Positions 1 to 8,831 of a stretch of 64,000 nucleotides of DNA are shown in pieces; the stretch's first letter is position 1; each line of letters opens with the position of its first letter. Under the pieces are notes generated by a model, which saw only the letters and a program-made list of their open reading frames with translations, did not search any database and was not told the DNA's origin. This stretch comes from an uncultured Clostridia bacterium (GTDB taxonomy: Bacteria; Bacillota; Clostridia; Oscillospirales; Acutalibacteraceae), in NCBI GenBank assembly GCA_937876375.1, contig CALEHY010000002.1, positions 1 through 64,000 on the forward strand, given 5' to 3'. Both the position numbers and the translations under genes were made by a program.

Positions 1-95
1 CCATTATGGCATCTTTCAATTTGAAAGTGTCATAGTGGGTTACATACTTTCGGGAGAATAATGTTTAAGGAGCAATTTATTGCTCCTTTTCTTTT
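1..95 (+). repeat. Two-hairpin repeat, copy 1, with terminator-like end
   Basis: The first hairpin pairs CCATTATG with CATAGTGG. The second, at 67-88, has a perfect 10-bp stem (AAGGAGCAAT, 2-nt loop) followed by a T-rich run, as in a Rho-independent terminator. A second copy lies at about 17864-17950: its second hairpin is identical and its first has the same shape but differs in sequence. The first arm may be cut by the window edge. It may terminate a gene lying to the left of the window. Confidence 0.6.
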
Positions 96-395
96 TGCAA
101 ATAACCTCCTCTTTACTGAGGGTGCAACATCGGATGCCTTTTTTTGACATTTTATCTATGTAACAGAATTTTTATGCATAGAAAATATACAGAATTTGTA
201 AAGCAAAGTAACTTTACAGTGTCTAACAACTTTTTTAGAATGTGGAAAAGTTTAAGTGGTATGTGGAAAAAGTGGTGCAAAACGTGGAAAACTAACAAAT
301 TCTCCACCTCATTTGTAAAGCATTCCACTTGCCTTCCACATATTTTTCAACTTTACAGCATATTTTTATACATTTATTCAACTTTTTGTCAAAAT
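96..395. other. Intergenic region with DnaA-box-like sites and a TTGTAAAG inverted repeat
   Basis: No convincing gene is present. TGTGGAAAA occurs at 241-249 and 262-270 and CGTGGAAAA at 283-291. These are reverse complements of TTTTCCACA, which fits the relaxed DnaA box TTWTNCACA. A forward CTTCCACA lies at 333-340. The inverted repeat TTGTAAAG-N8-CTTTACA spans 196-218, and a looser pair lies at 313-320 and 351-357. The region lies downstream of ftsZ. There is no dnaA or dnaN here, so the replication origin itself is not shown. Confidence 0.4.
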
Positions 396-422
396 AAAAA
401 AGGGGTTCATACGAACCCCTTA
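394..422 (-). terminator. Terminator after ftsZ
   Basis: On the minus strand AAGGGGTTC pairs with GAACCCCTT across a short loop and is followed directly by a run of T. It begins about 15 bases after the ftsZ stop codon and ends the division gene cluster. Confidence 0.8.
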
Positions 423-436
423 ATTTTATGTACTAA

Positions 437-1534
437 TTACTTCTTGAAGAAGCTAACGATATCATTGAATGAATCGTCATCATTTGCTGTGAAGCCAGTT
501 GGAGCAGCAGCAACCTCTGTTGGAGGAGCTACGTCCTTTGTAGCTGTAACTGACTTGATTGGAGCACCAGGACCCTCATCGCCAAAACGAGTAGCGATAA
601 CAGTGATGATCATCTCATCCTCAAGCTCCTCATCATAGTTAACACCCCAAATGATTTCACAATCTGGGTTAACAGCTTCCATAACAACGCTAGATGCTGC
701 ATCAACCTCTTCAAGACCGATATCTGTTGAAGCTGTAATGTTAAGAAGAACACCACGAGCACCATCGATAGAAGTCTGAAGTAGAGGTGAAGAAATAGCC
801 TGCTGAGCAGCAATCTCTGCCTTGTCCTTGCCCTTTGCTCTGCCAACGCCCATATGAGCATAGCCAGCATCGTGCATAATCTCTGTAACGTCAGCGAAGT
901 CACAGTTTACAAGACCAGTAGCATTTACTAGGTCAGAGATAGACTGTACGCCCTGACGAAGAACGTCGTTAGCAATCTCAAAAGCGTTAAGAAGAGTGAT
1001 CTTCTCCTTTGTAACAGCCTTTAGATTTTCATTAGGGATAACCATAATAGAATCAACATACTGTGCAAGCTCGTTGATACCATCCTGTGCCTGAAGCATA
1101 CGCTTCTTACCCTCGAATGCGAATGGAGTTGTAACAACACCAACAGTTAGGATACCCATATCCTTTGCCATCTTTGCAACAACTGGAGCAGCACCTGTAC
1201 CAGTTCCGCCACCCATACCAGCAGTTACAAATACCATATCAGAACCCATAAGGATATCAGAGATAGCCTCTCTTGACTCCTCTGCAGCCTTTAGACCAAC
1301 CTCAGGCTTAGCACCAGCGCCCATACCCTTTGTTGCCTTCTCACCGATAAGAATCTTGTGAGTTGCTGCTGACTTGTTTAGAGCTGGCTTATCAGAGTTG
1401 ATAGCTACAAACTCTACGTCCTTAATATTTGCCTTTACCATGCGATTAACAGCGTTTCCACCGCCGCCACCTACGCCGATAACTTTAATCTGTACTACGC
1501 GATTGTCGTCCATATCGATTTCATATCTTCCCAT
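437..1534 (-). CDS. ftsZ: Cell division protein FtsZ
   Basis: Tubulin-like GTPase that polymerises at mid-cell into the Z ring and recruits the septum-building machinery. At 365 residues it has normal family length. The N-terminal GTPase core starts with VKVIGVGGGGGNAV, and the tubulin signature GGGTGTGAAP is near residue 110. The T7 synergy loop (NCDFADV) and the C-terminal domain follow. After a short linker with Ala and Pro the protein ends in FNDIVSFFKK. This is an unusual form of the C-terminal peptide, which normally binds FtsA or SepF; no ftsA is present in this cluster. ATG start with AAGGAG upstream. It has its own promoter at 1592-1620 besides read-through from ftsQ. Confidence 0.98.
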   Translation of the reverse strand: MGRYEIDMDDNRVVQIKVIGVGGGGGNAVNRMVKANIKDVEFVAINSDKPALNKSAATHKILIGEKATKGMGAGAKPEVGLKAAEESREAISDILMGSDMVFVTAGMGGGTGTGAAPVVAKMAKDMGILTVGVVTTPFAFEGKKRMLQAQDGINELAQYVDSIMVIPNENLKAVTKEKITLLNAFEIANDVLRQGVQSISDLVNATGLVNCDFADVTEIMHDAGYAHMGVGRAKGKDKAEIAAQQAISSPLLQTSIDGARGVLLNITASTDIGLEEVDAASSVVMEAVNPDCEIIWGVNYDEELEDEMIITVIATRFGDEGPGAPIKSVTATKDVAPPTEVAAAPTGFTANDDDSFNDIVSFFKK

Positions 1535-1562
1535 TTTGAAATTCTCCTTAATTTTATTAGTC

Positions 1563-1620
1563 TGACTCGTACCGGAGTCGATTACTTTGTAATTGTAACA
1601 GTTTTGTAACTAAATTGCAA
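1563..1620 (-). promoter_or_regulatory. ftsZ promoter and leader hairpin
   Basis: On the minus strand TTGCAA (1615-1620) is separated by 17 bases from TACAAT (1592-1597), a good SigA-type promoter. The leader then carries a small hairpin, GACTC paired with GAGTC at 1563-1578, ahead of the ribosome binding site. The 220-base gap between ftsQ and ftsZ holds no gene. This suggests ftsZ can be expressed apart from the rest of the cluster. Confidence 0.7.
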
Positions 1621-1755
1621 CACTTTTTAACGAAATATTCTAATTTTTTTTCACAATCTTTTATTTGCTATATTTATCAGCTTTGTGCAGATAGTACAAA
1701 CAGCTGATTTTATGCGACATTATTCGATAAATACTGAAATGTTACAACGCTGTAA

Positions 1756-2724
1756 TTATTTTTGCTCTGTAAAATACACCTGTTTGCCACCCATAGAGGT
1801 CAACTCACCTATTGCTTGTGGGTTAGACTCTGACAGCTTGTCGATTGCAGCTAGGGCAGAATACATTTTGTCCTCGATGTTCTCTGTTGGTCCAATCTTG
1901 ATAGTGATTCGTCCATCATAAACAATATAGTTATTATTTACATCGACAGAGCATATTGCTGTTACATTGTTAATATTAAGGTCAACGATAATATCAGTCA
2001 TTTTCTCCAAATCTGAAAAGACCTTTTTGTTAGTAAACTCGGCTGTCTCACCAGGAACAGCCTTTGATAGAGTAACCTTTTCGATAATGGTTGATTTCTT
2101 TGGCGCTTTCTTAACACCTGCCTCTAGCACCTTAAAGTTGCTATCAAGGAGTGTATATGTTTTATCCTTATTCTTTACAGAATAGATGGTGTCAGCCTCT
2201 GTGATATTAACGATAATAGTTGATGGAAGCTTGCGTTTAATATAAACAGAATAGATATAAGGTAAATTTTTCTCTAGCTTTTTAGCAGCATTGTCCGTAT
2301 CACAGACGAACATATTTTTCTCCTTTTCTATAGGGAGAACTGCTGTAATCTGCTTTGAGGTATATTTGTCATTACCTTTAATAGTAATGGTATCTATCTT
2401 AAAGAAAACAGTTAGCGATAGAACAAGCATTACGATAGCGAGAGCAAGAATTACACCGATAATGGAGATTGCAAGACGCAACTTTTTCTTTTGCTGACGC
2501 TTTTTTGCCATCTCCTGACGAGTGAGCTCCCTCTTTGGCTTTTGTTTTGCTTTTTTTGCTACACGCTTAACCTTTTCTACAGTTTTCTTACCAGTAGCTT
2601 CTATCTTTTCCTTTTGCTCTGGGCGATAAATCTTTGGTGGCTCTAATCCAAAGGTACCAAGCTCCGAGCCTAGTGATTTAAGCTCGTCATTCTCTCTATT
2701 AACTTTTCTTCTTTCCTTTTTCAT
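1756..2724 (-). CDS. ftsQ: Cell division protein FtsQ/DivIB
   Basis: Bitopic membrane protein of the divisome; FtsQ/DivIB forms a complex with FtsL and FtsB/DivIC that activates septal peptidoglycan synthesis. The N-terminal cytoplasmic part of about 90 residues is very rich in Lys and Arg. One membrane helix follows (about 90-112), then a POTRA domain opening with FKIDTITIKGNDKYT and the extracytoplasmic FtsQ domain. The ATG start has AGAGGATA upstream and overlaps the 3' end of murA by 26 bases, so the two are translated as a unit. The identification rests on domain order and position; FtsQ sequences diverge quickly. Confidence 0.9.
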   Translation of the reverse strand: MKKERRKVNRENDELKSLGSELGTFGLEPPKIYRPEQKEKIEATGKKTVEKVKRVAKKAKQKPKRELTRQEMAKKRQQKKKLRLAISIIGVILALAIVMLVLSLTVFFKIDTITIKGNDKYTSKQITAVLPIEKEKNMFVCDTDNAAKKLEKNLPYIYSVYIKRKLPSTIIVNITEADTIYSVKNKDKTYTLLDSNFKVLEAGVKKAPKKSTIIEKVTLSKAVPGETAEFTNKKVFSDLEKMTDIIVDLNINNVTAICSVDVNNNYIVYDGRITIKIGPTENIEDKMYSALAAIDKLSESNPQAIGELTSMGGKQVYFTEQK

Positions 2725-3976
2725 AGATTATCCTCTTAACATTTGCTCCAAGAGCATTTAATAAATCCTCAATTTTTTCATACCCACGATCAAGATGATG
2801 GATACTGGATACCGTTGACACACCATCACAAGCCAATGCTTCAATAACGACAGCTGCACCACCACGCAAATCGGTACATACCACGTCGGCTGGGTGAAGA
2901 TTCCCTACTCCGTGAATAAATGCTATACGGTCATCAACAGTAATATCAGCACCAAAAAACTTTAACTGTGGGACATGCATATATCTATTTTCAAAAATAG
3001 TTTCTTTAATAATCGACGTACCCTTTGCAACAGTCAATGCAGACATAATCGGTGCTTGGGCATCAGTCGGAAAGCCTGGATAAGGCATTGTTTCAATATT
3101 TCGAACGGATTTGAGTCTTTTAGGTGCGACAAGACGAATAGATTTTTCGCCAAGATAGAGCTTGCAACCCATCTCATCAAAAGCAGGAACAGTGGGCATA
3201 AGCTGTGACTGTGACACCTTATTTAGCACAATATCGCCACCAGTGATAGCACCAGCGGACATAATAGTTGCGGCTAAAATTCTATCAGGTATCACACTAT
3301 GCTCAGTTGAACGCAGAGCGTCGACACCCTCTATCTCAATAACTGGAGTAAGTGCACCAGTTATTTTTGCACCAGCAGAATTAAGGAATGACACCAAATC
3401 TGCAATCTCAGGCTCACGAGCTGAATTGATAATAGTAGTTTTACCATTCAAAAATACTGACGCAAGTATAATATTCTCCGTTGCACCAACGCTTGGGAAC
3501 GGTAAAACGACACGAGATGACGCTGGACTATGCGATACACAGCAGATATTATGGCCATCAGCGATGACACCATAACCGAGTGTGTTAAGTCCCTTAATAT
3601 GTAAATCAATTGGTCGCAAACCAATCTCGCACCCACCAGGTAGATAGACGCAGGCGTTACCAAGTCGTGATGCCAATGCACCTAAAAATATTATGGACGA
3701 TCTCATTTCGCTCATAAGGTGCTCTGGGATATCTGACCTAGTAATATCAGTTGTATCAACGATAAGAGTGCTACCCTCTCTTTTAACACTGGCACCAAGA
3801 TGCTGTAAAATATCGATAGTAACACGAACATCGGACAGGTCAGGACAATTATGTATAACGCTAGTGCCCTTAATCAGTACGCTACCTGCCAAAATGGGCA
3901 AAACGCTATTCTTCGCACCGTGGATATCAACCTCGCCACAAAGCCTTGTTTTGCCTTTAATCTGTAAATATTCCAT
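2699..3976 (-). CDS. murA: UDP-N-acetylglucosamine 1-carboxyvinyltransferase MurA
   Basis: Cytoplasmic enzyme that transfers enolpyruvate from phosphoenolpyruvate to UDP-GlcNAc, the first committed step of peptidoglycan synthesis. It is 425 residues from the chosen ATG, normal for the family. The active-site loop PGGCEIGLRPIDLHIKGL carries the catalytic Cys at residue 116, the position that reacts with fosfomycin in Cys-type enzymes. The RGGAAVV motif near the C-terminus is also present. The ATG at 3976 (MEYLQIKG) was chosen over an upstream in-frame start because family proteins begin here and GGTGA lies before it. A hairpin just upstream may mask that site. Confidence 0.97.
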   Translation of the reverse strand: MEYLQIKGKTRLCGEVDIHGAKNSVLPILAGSVLIKGTSVIHNCPDLSDVRVTIDILQHLGASVKREGSTLIVDTTDITRSDIPEHLMSEMRSSIIFLGALASRLGNACVYLPGGCEIGLRPIDLHIKGLNTLGYGVIADGHNICCVSHSPASSRVVLPFPSVGATENIILASVFLNGKTTIINSAREPEIADLVSFLNSAGAKITGALTPVIEIEGVDALRSTEHSVIPDRILAATIMSAGAITGGDIVLNKVSQSQLMPTVPAFDEMGCKLYLGEKSIRLVAPKRLKSVRNIETMPYPGFPTDAQAPIMSALTVAKGTSIIKETIFENRYMHVPQLKFFGADITVDDRIAFIHGVGNLHPADVVCTDLRGGAAVVIEALACDGVSTVSSIHHLDRGYEKIEDLLNALGANVKRIIYEKGKKKS

Positions 3977-4009
3977 CCAAATCACCATTAGCATACTATG
4001 ATGATTTGG
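3977..4009 (-). promoter_or_regulatory. Hairpin masking the murA translation start region
   Basis: CCAAATCA and TGATTTGG form a perfect 8-bp stem with a 17-base loop. In the mRNA the 3' arm ends directly before the murA ATG and overlaps the weak ribosome binding site. There is no T-run, so it is not a terminator. It could reduce murA translation unless ribosomes finishing murG open it. Confidence 0.4.
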
Positions 4010-4022
4010 AGATATTGTTATT

Positions 4023-5156
4023 TTATTTTATCAATGAAAGAACGATATCAGTGATACGTTCACGAGAATCAAGGATAGCCATTGCTCTAGCATTCTGCTC
4101 AATATCAACAAGCTTTTCTGGGTTAGATAACAGCTCATCAATAAGAGCACCAAGTGAGTCGGTGTTCAAATCCTTTTCCTCAATAATATTAGCAGCGCCA
4201 CGATTAACAAGCGCCATAGCGTTGTGATACTGATGATTTTCAGCAACATATGGTGATGGGATAAGGATTGATGCCTTGCCCATAGCCTCTATCTCGGACA
4301 ATGATGATGCACCTGCTCTGCCAATAACCAAATCAGCAGCAGCCATACAAACGTCCATATTGTCAATATATAGTCTAACCTCTACAGTGCCCTTAACAAG
4401 AATATTCTCTGTCTTTTCAACAAATCCATTATCCTTAAATGTGTCGAGATATTTGGCACCATTAGTACCAACAGAATGGATATGATATACAGATCCATCC
4501 TCAGCATGCTGAAGGAGAATACCAAGCATAGCGTCATTAAGTGGAGCAGCGCCAAGTGAGCCACCAAATGAGAGAACAAGGCTCTTTTCCATAGGAATAC
4601 CAAGCTCTGCTCTAGCCTCGGTCTTTGATTTTTTTAATAATTCGCCACGAACAGGAAGACCAGTTACTACTGGCTCGTTCTTTGGCTCGAGGTGTTTTTT
4701 TGCATCCTCTACAGTGAGCATAACCTTGTCAACCTGTTTTGCAAGCTGTTTGTTTGTAATACCAGGAAATGCATTCTGCTCATGGATACAGCAAGGAATA
4801 CCAAGCTTAACAGCCTCTTGAAGAACTGGTCCGGACACATATCCACCAAATCCAATAACAGCGTCTGGAGCAAATGACTGGATGATTTTCTTACTAGCCT
4901 TTTGGCTCTTAAGAAGCTTAAACACAGTCTTTACATTAGCGATAATAGCCTTTGGAGCAAATGAACGCTTGAAGCCATTTATCTCAATAGTTTTGAAATC
5001 AAAGCCAGCATTTGGTACAAGCCTTGCTTCCATATGATCAGCAGTACCGATGAACATAATCTCGGTCTGTGGATATTCATCTCTAATATATGATGCTACT
5101 GCAAGTGCAGGATTGATATGACCAGCAGTACCACCAGTTGCAAACAAAATTTTCAT
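4023..5156 (-). CDS. murG: UDP-N-acetylglucosamine transferase MurG
   Basis: Membrane-associated glycosyltransferase (GT28) that adds GlcNAc to lipid I to give lipid II on the inner face of the membrane. It is 377 residues. The N-terminal glycine-rich loop reads GGTAGHINPALA, and the C-terminal UDP-GlcNAc site includes GRAGASSLSEIEAMG and the NHQYHNA region. The ATG at 5156 (MKILFATGG) was chosen: the longer open frame adds 20 residues that do not fit the family, and this ATG lies just after the ftsW stop. It sits between ftsW and murA. Confidence 0.97.
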   Translation of the reverse strand: MKILFATGGTAGHINPALAVASYIRDEYPQTEIMFIGTADHMEARLVPNAGFDFKTIEINGFKRSFAPKAIIANVKTVFKLLKSQKASKKIIQSFAPDAVIGFGGYVSGPVLQEAVKLGIPCCIHEQNAFPGITNKQLAKQVDKVMLTVEDAKKHLEPKNEPVVTGLPVRGELLKKSKTEARAELGIPMEKSLVLSFGGSLGAAPLNDAMLGILLQHAEDGSVYHIHSVGTNGAKYLDTFKDNGFVEKTENILVKGTVEVRLYIDNMDVCMAAADLVIGRAGASSLSEIEAMGKASILIPSPYVAENHQYHNAMALVNRGAANIIEEKDLNTDSLGALIDELLSNPEKLVDIEQNARAMAILDSRERITDIVLSLIK

Positions 5157-5160
5157 AATA

Positions 5161-6381
5161 CTATACCTTTTTTTGACTAGATTTTCGTGAAATGGATAGC
5201 ACAACGCCCATCTCAAACAGGAGCATCAATAGTGCTGTACCACCATATGAAAAGAATGGTAGAGAGATACCAGTATTTGGTATCGTATCGGTAACAACAA
5301 GGATATTAAATATAGTCTGAACAGCTACTTGAGTAACGATACCGATAATCATAAGAGAGCCAAATCGATCAGGACATTTCATAGCGATTTGAATACCACG
5401 AATAAATAGTAGAGCAAACAATACTATGATAACAGCAGCACCGATAAAGCCGAGCTCCTCACATACGATAGAAAAGATAAAGTCATTCTGTGGCTCGGAC
5501 ACATACAAATATTTCTGCTTTGAATTACCTAGTCCGACACCGAAAAATCCACCAGAGCCAATAGCATATAGTGAATTATTAGTCTGCCAACGATCACCAA
5601 GTGGGTCATATGACTTATCCAGCCACGCCTCTACTCTGCTACCAGCATAGTTCATAAGTAACTCTGGATTCGAAATAACTAATACAATCAATGCTGCAAG
5701 CAATCCAGCACCGACATAGAAAAGCTTTTGGTCTGTGCCACCAGCGAACATAATTGATGCACCGATACAGAATACAAGAAATGTACAGCTAAGGTGGTGC
5801 TCAAGATAAATCAGTCCACAGAACAACATAATAATCAGTATTGGAAACACGATACCATGCTTTATTTCCCTCATACGATTATAGTTCTTCGACACATATA
5901 TTGCTAGCACCAATATGATAGTGAACTTTGCAATATCAGAAGGCTGGAATGTGATAGGTCCGAGTGGTATCCAACGCTTAAAGTCTTGAACAGGTGTATG
6001 CCACACAAGAACAAGTCCCAGCAAACCAATAGTTACTACAAACAAAGGCTTTGCTATAACCTTTAACAGCTTGTAGTTTAGCTTTGATACAAAGAGCATA
6101 ACTGCTATACCAAGCACAGCGAATATAAACTGACGCTTGAAATAATAATAAGAGTCTGCCTCATTCTGTAGTGCATATGGATATGACGCTGAAAACAGCA
6201 TCACAAGTCCAATAGTAAGAAGTGCAATAGTAATGGCAAAAAATGGGATATCGATACTACCAACAGTGAAAATATCTGATTTTTTTAGTGCCAATGATTT
6301 TTGGGTACGAGATTTTTCTGCCTTAACCTGTGTAGGTGGTGCAGATCTTCTCTTTGGTGGCTCTAATGGTTGGTTCGCCAT
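5161..6381 (-). CDS. ftsW: Septal peptidoglycan glycosyltransferase FtsW
   Basis: SEDS-family membrane protein that polymerises lipid II during septation with a partner class B PBP, here probably the product at 10272-12506. At 406 residues it shows about ten membrane segments after a basic cytoplasmic N-terminus of about 45 residues. SEDS landmarks include GPITFQPSDIAKF, EEL at the substrate-facing loop, and GISLPFFSYGGTALL near the C-terminus. The position between mraY and murG supports FtsW, although RodA and SpoVE are close relatives. murD, usually found nearby, is absent. Confidence 0.93.
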   Translation of the reverse strand: MANQPLEPPKRRSAPPTQVKAEKSRTQKSLALKKSDIFTVGSIDIPFFAITIALLTIGLVMLFSASYPYALQNEADSYYYFKRQFIFAVLGIAVMLFVSKLNYKLLKVIAKPLFVVTIGLLGLVLVWHTPVQDFKRWIPLGPITFQPSDIAKFTIILVLAIYVSKNYNRMREIKHGIVFPILIIMLFCGLIYLEHHLSCTFLVFCIGASIMFAGGTDQKLFYVGAGLLAALIVLVISNPELLMNYAGSRVEAWLDKSYDPLGDRWQTNNSLYAIGSGGFFGVGLGNSKQKYLYVSEPQNDFIFSIVCEELGFIGAAVIIVLFALLFIRGIQIAMKCPDRFGSLMIIGIVTQVAVQTIFNILVVTDTIPNTGISLPFFSYGGTALLMLLFEMGVVLSISRKSSQKKV

Positions 6382-6417
6382 TCAAACACTTCCTTTCGTA
6401 ATAATATAATAGGTAAA

Positions 6418-7461
6418 TTATTTACCAAAATTGATAAGTACTAATGCAATAGCACAGCCAATAGCGTTAACTAATGAGAAGATAACGCAAATCTTCTTCT
6501 CTTTCCATCCACACATTTCAAAATGGTGATGGATAGGAGCCATCTTGAACACACGCTTGCCGTGTGTCAGTTTGAAATAACCAATCTGAATAATATCGCT
6601 CATTGTCTCACAAACATAAACAATACCGATAGGTAGTAAAAGTAGTGGGCACTTGATTGCATAACCAAGAGCAACGACCATACCACCTAGGAACAACGAG
6701 CCAGTGTCGCCCATAAATGTCTTTGCAGGGTTCCAGTTCCAACATAGGAAGCCACATACACCACCAAGTAATGCACCAGCAACGATACCAAGGCCAGCAA
6801 ACTTGAGCATATATGAAGCGATAATAAATGTTACAGCAACAGTAGCTGTTACTGATGAGCATAGACCATCAATACCATCAGTAAGGTTAACAGAGTTAAC
6901 ACAGCCATAGATAAGGAATATTGACACAAGCCAAAAGATAACGCCAGTGAAAATATTCTTTTCAAAATTAACAGAGCCAAGGAATGGGATATTCCATACA
7001 GTGTTATGAGATAGCCACAAGGTTAGAGTATAGCCAAAAGTCATAATAAGCTGACCCAATGTCTTCTGCTTTGCTGACAAGCCCTCATTACGCTTTAGCT
7101 TAATCTTAATAAAATCATCAGTAAATCCAACAACGCCACAGCCAAATGCCAAGCAAACACCTGCGATAAGAAGAACAAGCTCTCTGCCATTCAATATGGC
7201 AGAATAATCTGTCTGCAAATCGCCACCAGATAATGCAAAGCTGAGCATACCAATAACAGTAGCGACGATAATACCGATGATGAACATTATTCCACCCATA
7301 TTAGGTGTACCCTGCTTTGACTTATGCCATGATGGTCCAATATCAAGAATAGTTTGGCCAAACTTTAGCTTTCTAAGCCATGGGATAATCACAAATCCCA
7401 AACCTGCTGTTACACCAAAGGCGATAACAACGCTGATAATAATTGCAACTGTACTAGTCAT
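6418..7461 (-). CDS. mraY: Phospho-N-acetylmuramoyl-pentapeptide-transferase MraY
   Basis: Integral membrane enzyme that moves phospho-MurNAc-pentapeptide from UDP onto undecaprenyl phosphate, making lipid I. It is 347 residues with about ten membrane helices. Visible motifs are FTDDFIKI (the Asp pair), NLTDGIDGL, FMGDTGSLFLGG and the His cluster MAPIHHHFE. The start at 7461 is a TAATG overlap with the murF stop and is preceded by GGGAG at proper distance. An ATG four codons upstream lacks a ribosome site. Confidence 0.97.
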   Translation of the reverse strand: MTSTVAIIISVVIAFGVTAGLGFVIIPWLRKLKFGQTILDIGPSWHKSKQGTPNMGGIMFIIGIIVATVIGMLSFALSGGDLQTDYSAILNGRELVLLIAGVCLAFGCGVVGFTDDFIKIKLKRNEGLSAKQKTLGQLIMTFGYTLTLWLSHNTVWNIPFLGSVNFEKNIFTGVIFWLVSIFLIYGCVNSVNLTDGIDGLCSSVTATVAVTFIIASYMLKFAGLGIVAGALLGGVCGFLCWNWNPAKTFMGDTGSLFLGGMVVALGYAIKCPLLLLPIGIVYVCETMSDIIQIGYFKLTHGKRVFKMAPIHHHFEMCGWKEKKICVIFSLVNAIGCAIALVLINFGK

Positions 7462-8816
7462 TATTTCTCCCACCTTTTATACACTATGTTCATTATTTCC
7501 TCTAATTTCATACCTCTTGAGCCTTTAAAGAGAACGACATCGCCATTCTCTGCTAACTCCAAAAGCTTATCAGCAAGTGCTGATTTGTCATCAAATAGAA
7601 ACGCTGTCTTACAGCCGTTATCCACTGCTGACGAAACATAATATTTTGCATCGCTACCATAGGCAAGCAAGATATCGATATCATTATCTGCAACCATCTT
7701 GCCTACTGACGAATGTGCTGTCTCGGCATAATCACCAAGCTCTAGCATATCGCCAAGGACAGCAATTTTTTTATTACCTTTTGTATCATGTAATGTCTTG
7801 AGTGCAGCGTTCATTGAGTCTGGTGACGCATTGTAGCAATCCTCAATGGATAGCATATCGCCAACCTTTACCATACGCTGACGCATACCAGCAGGCACAT
7901 AGCTAGAAAGTGCTTTTGCAGCGGCATCTGGATCAACACCAAGAAAATAGCCAACTGCGAATGCTGCAAGAGCATTGTACACATTATGGATACCGATAGT
8001 TGGAATAGTAATATGCTGTGACGCACCGTAATAAACTATGTCAAAAGAGGTAGAATTATCGACCTCTACAACGTTCTCTGCCTTGAAATCAGCATCAGCA
8101 TCAACTGCGTAGAACACAATCTTGTGCTTATCGCTAGTTACTGTAGAAAGCTTGTCATTGTCAGCATTTAGGATAAGTGGAGCACCTGACTCTAATCCCT
8201 CTGTAATCTCTAGCTTTGCCTTCAAAATGCCATCACGAGAACCCAAATTCTCGATATGTGACACTCCGATATTAGTAATCAAACCAATAGTTGGCTTGGT
8301 AGCATTAACTAGACGAGATATTTCGCCAAAGTGATTCATTCCCATCTCGATAACAGCCGCCTCTACAGAATTATCAATCTGGAACAGCATCTGTGGTAAT
8401 CCAATCTCGTTATTAAGATTGCCTTGGGTCTTAATGGTATTATATTTTGCTCCAACAACAAGAGCTGTAAACTCCTTTGTAGTAGTTTTACCAACAGAGC
8501 CAGTTAAACCAACGATAGGAATATTAAATTTTGAGCGATAGTATCCACCAAGCTGTAGAAGAGCCTTTGCCGTATTCTCTACTTTGATATATGGACCATT
8601 AGGTGTGATATCCTCATCAATCATAACAGCACTGGCGCCAAGCTGTAGTGCCTCATCAGCAAACTGATGAGCATCAAAGCGTTCACCCTTAATGCAGATG
8701 AAAAGGCAGCCAGCTGTTATCTTGCGAGTGTCGATACAAACAGCATTGAACTCGGCATCGGCAGATATTGTCGCATTTAATACAGATGAAATTTCTGATA
8801 ATGTAAGCTTTTCCAT
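7461..8816 (-). CDS. murF: UDP-MurNAc-tripeptide-D-Ala-D-Ala ligase MurF
   Basis: Cytoplasmic ATP-dependent ligase that adds D-Ala-D-Ala to the UDP-MurNAc tripeptide. It is 451 residues with the three-domain Mur ligase plan: an N-terminal substrate domain, a central ATPase domain with P-loop GLTGSVGKTTTKE and the MGMNHFGEI segment, and a C-terminal domain with EDCYNASPDSM and VLGDMLELG. The ATG at 8816 is preceded by GAGGA; a TTG four codons earlier also exists but is less likely. It lies directly downstream of murE, and mraY overlaps its stop. Confidence 0.96.
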   Translation of the reverse strand: MEKLTLSEISSVLNATISADAEFNAVCIDTRKITAGCLFICIKGERFDAHQFADEALQLGASAVMIDEDITPNGPYIKVENTAKALLQLGGYYRSKFNIPIVGLTGSVGKTTTKEFTALVVGAKYNTIKTQGNLNNEIGLPQMLFQIDNSVEAAVIEMGMNHFGEISRLVNATKPTIGLITNIGVSHIENLGSRDGILKAKLEITEGLESGAPLILNADNDKLSTVTSDKHKIVFYAVDADADFKAENVVEVDNSTSFDIVYYGASQHITIPTIGIHNVYNALAAFAVGYFLGVDPDAAAKALSSYVPAGMRQRMVKVGDMLSIEDCYNASPDSMNAALKTLHDTKGNKKIAVLGDMLELGDYAETAHSSVGKMVADNDIDILLAYGSDAKYYVSSAVDNGCKTAFLFDDKSALADKLLELAENGDVVLFKGSRGMKLEEIMNIVYKRWEK

Positions 8817-8831
8817 TGTTTTCCTCAAGGG

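Noticed and set aside
96..395. Chromosomal replication origin
   Set aside because: No dnaA, dnaN, rpmH or gyr genes are next to the DnaA-like sites; the cluster alone does not show an origin.
144..638. Open frame of 164 codons on the plus strand
   Set aside because: It runs through AT-rich intergenic DNA and into the antisense of ftsZ and has no ribosome site or protein-like composition.
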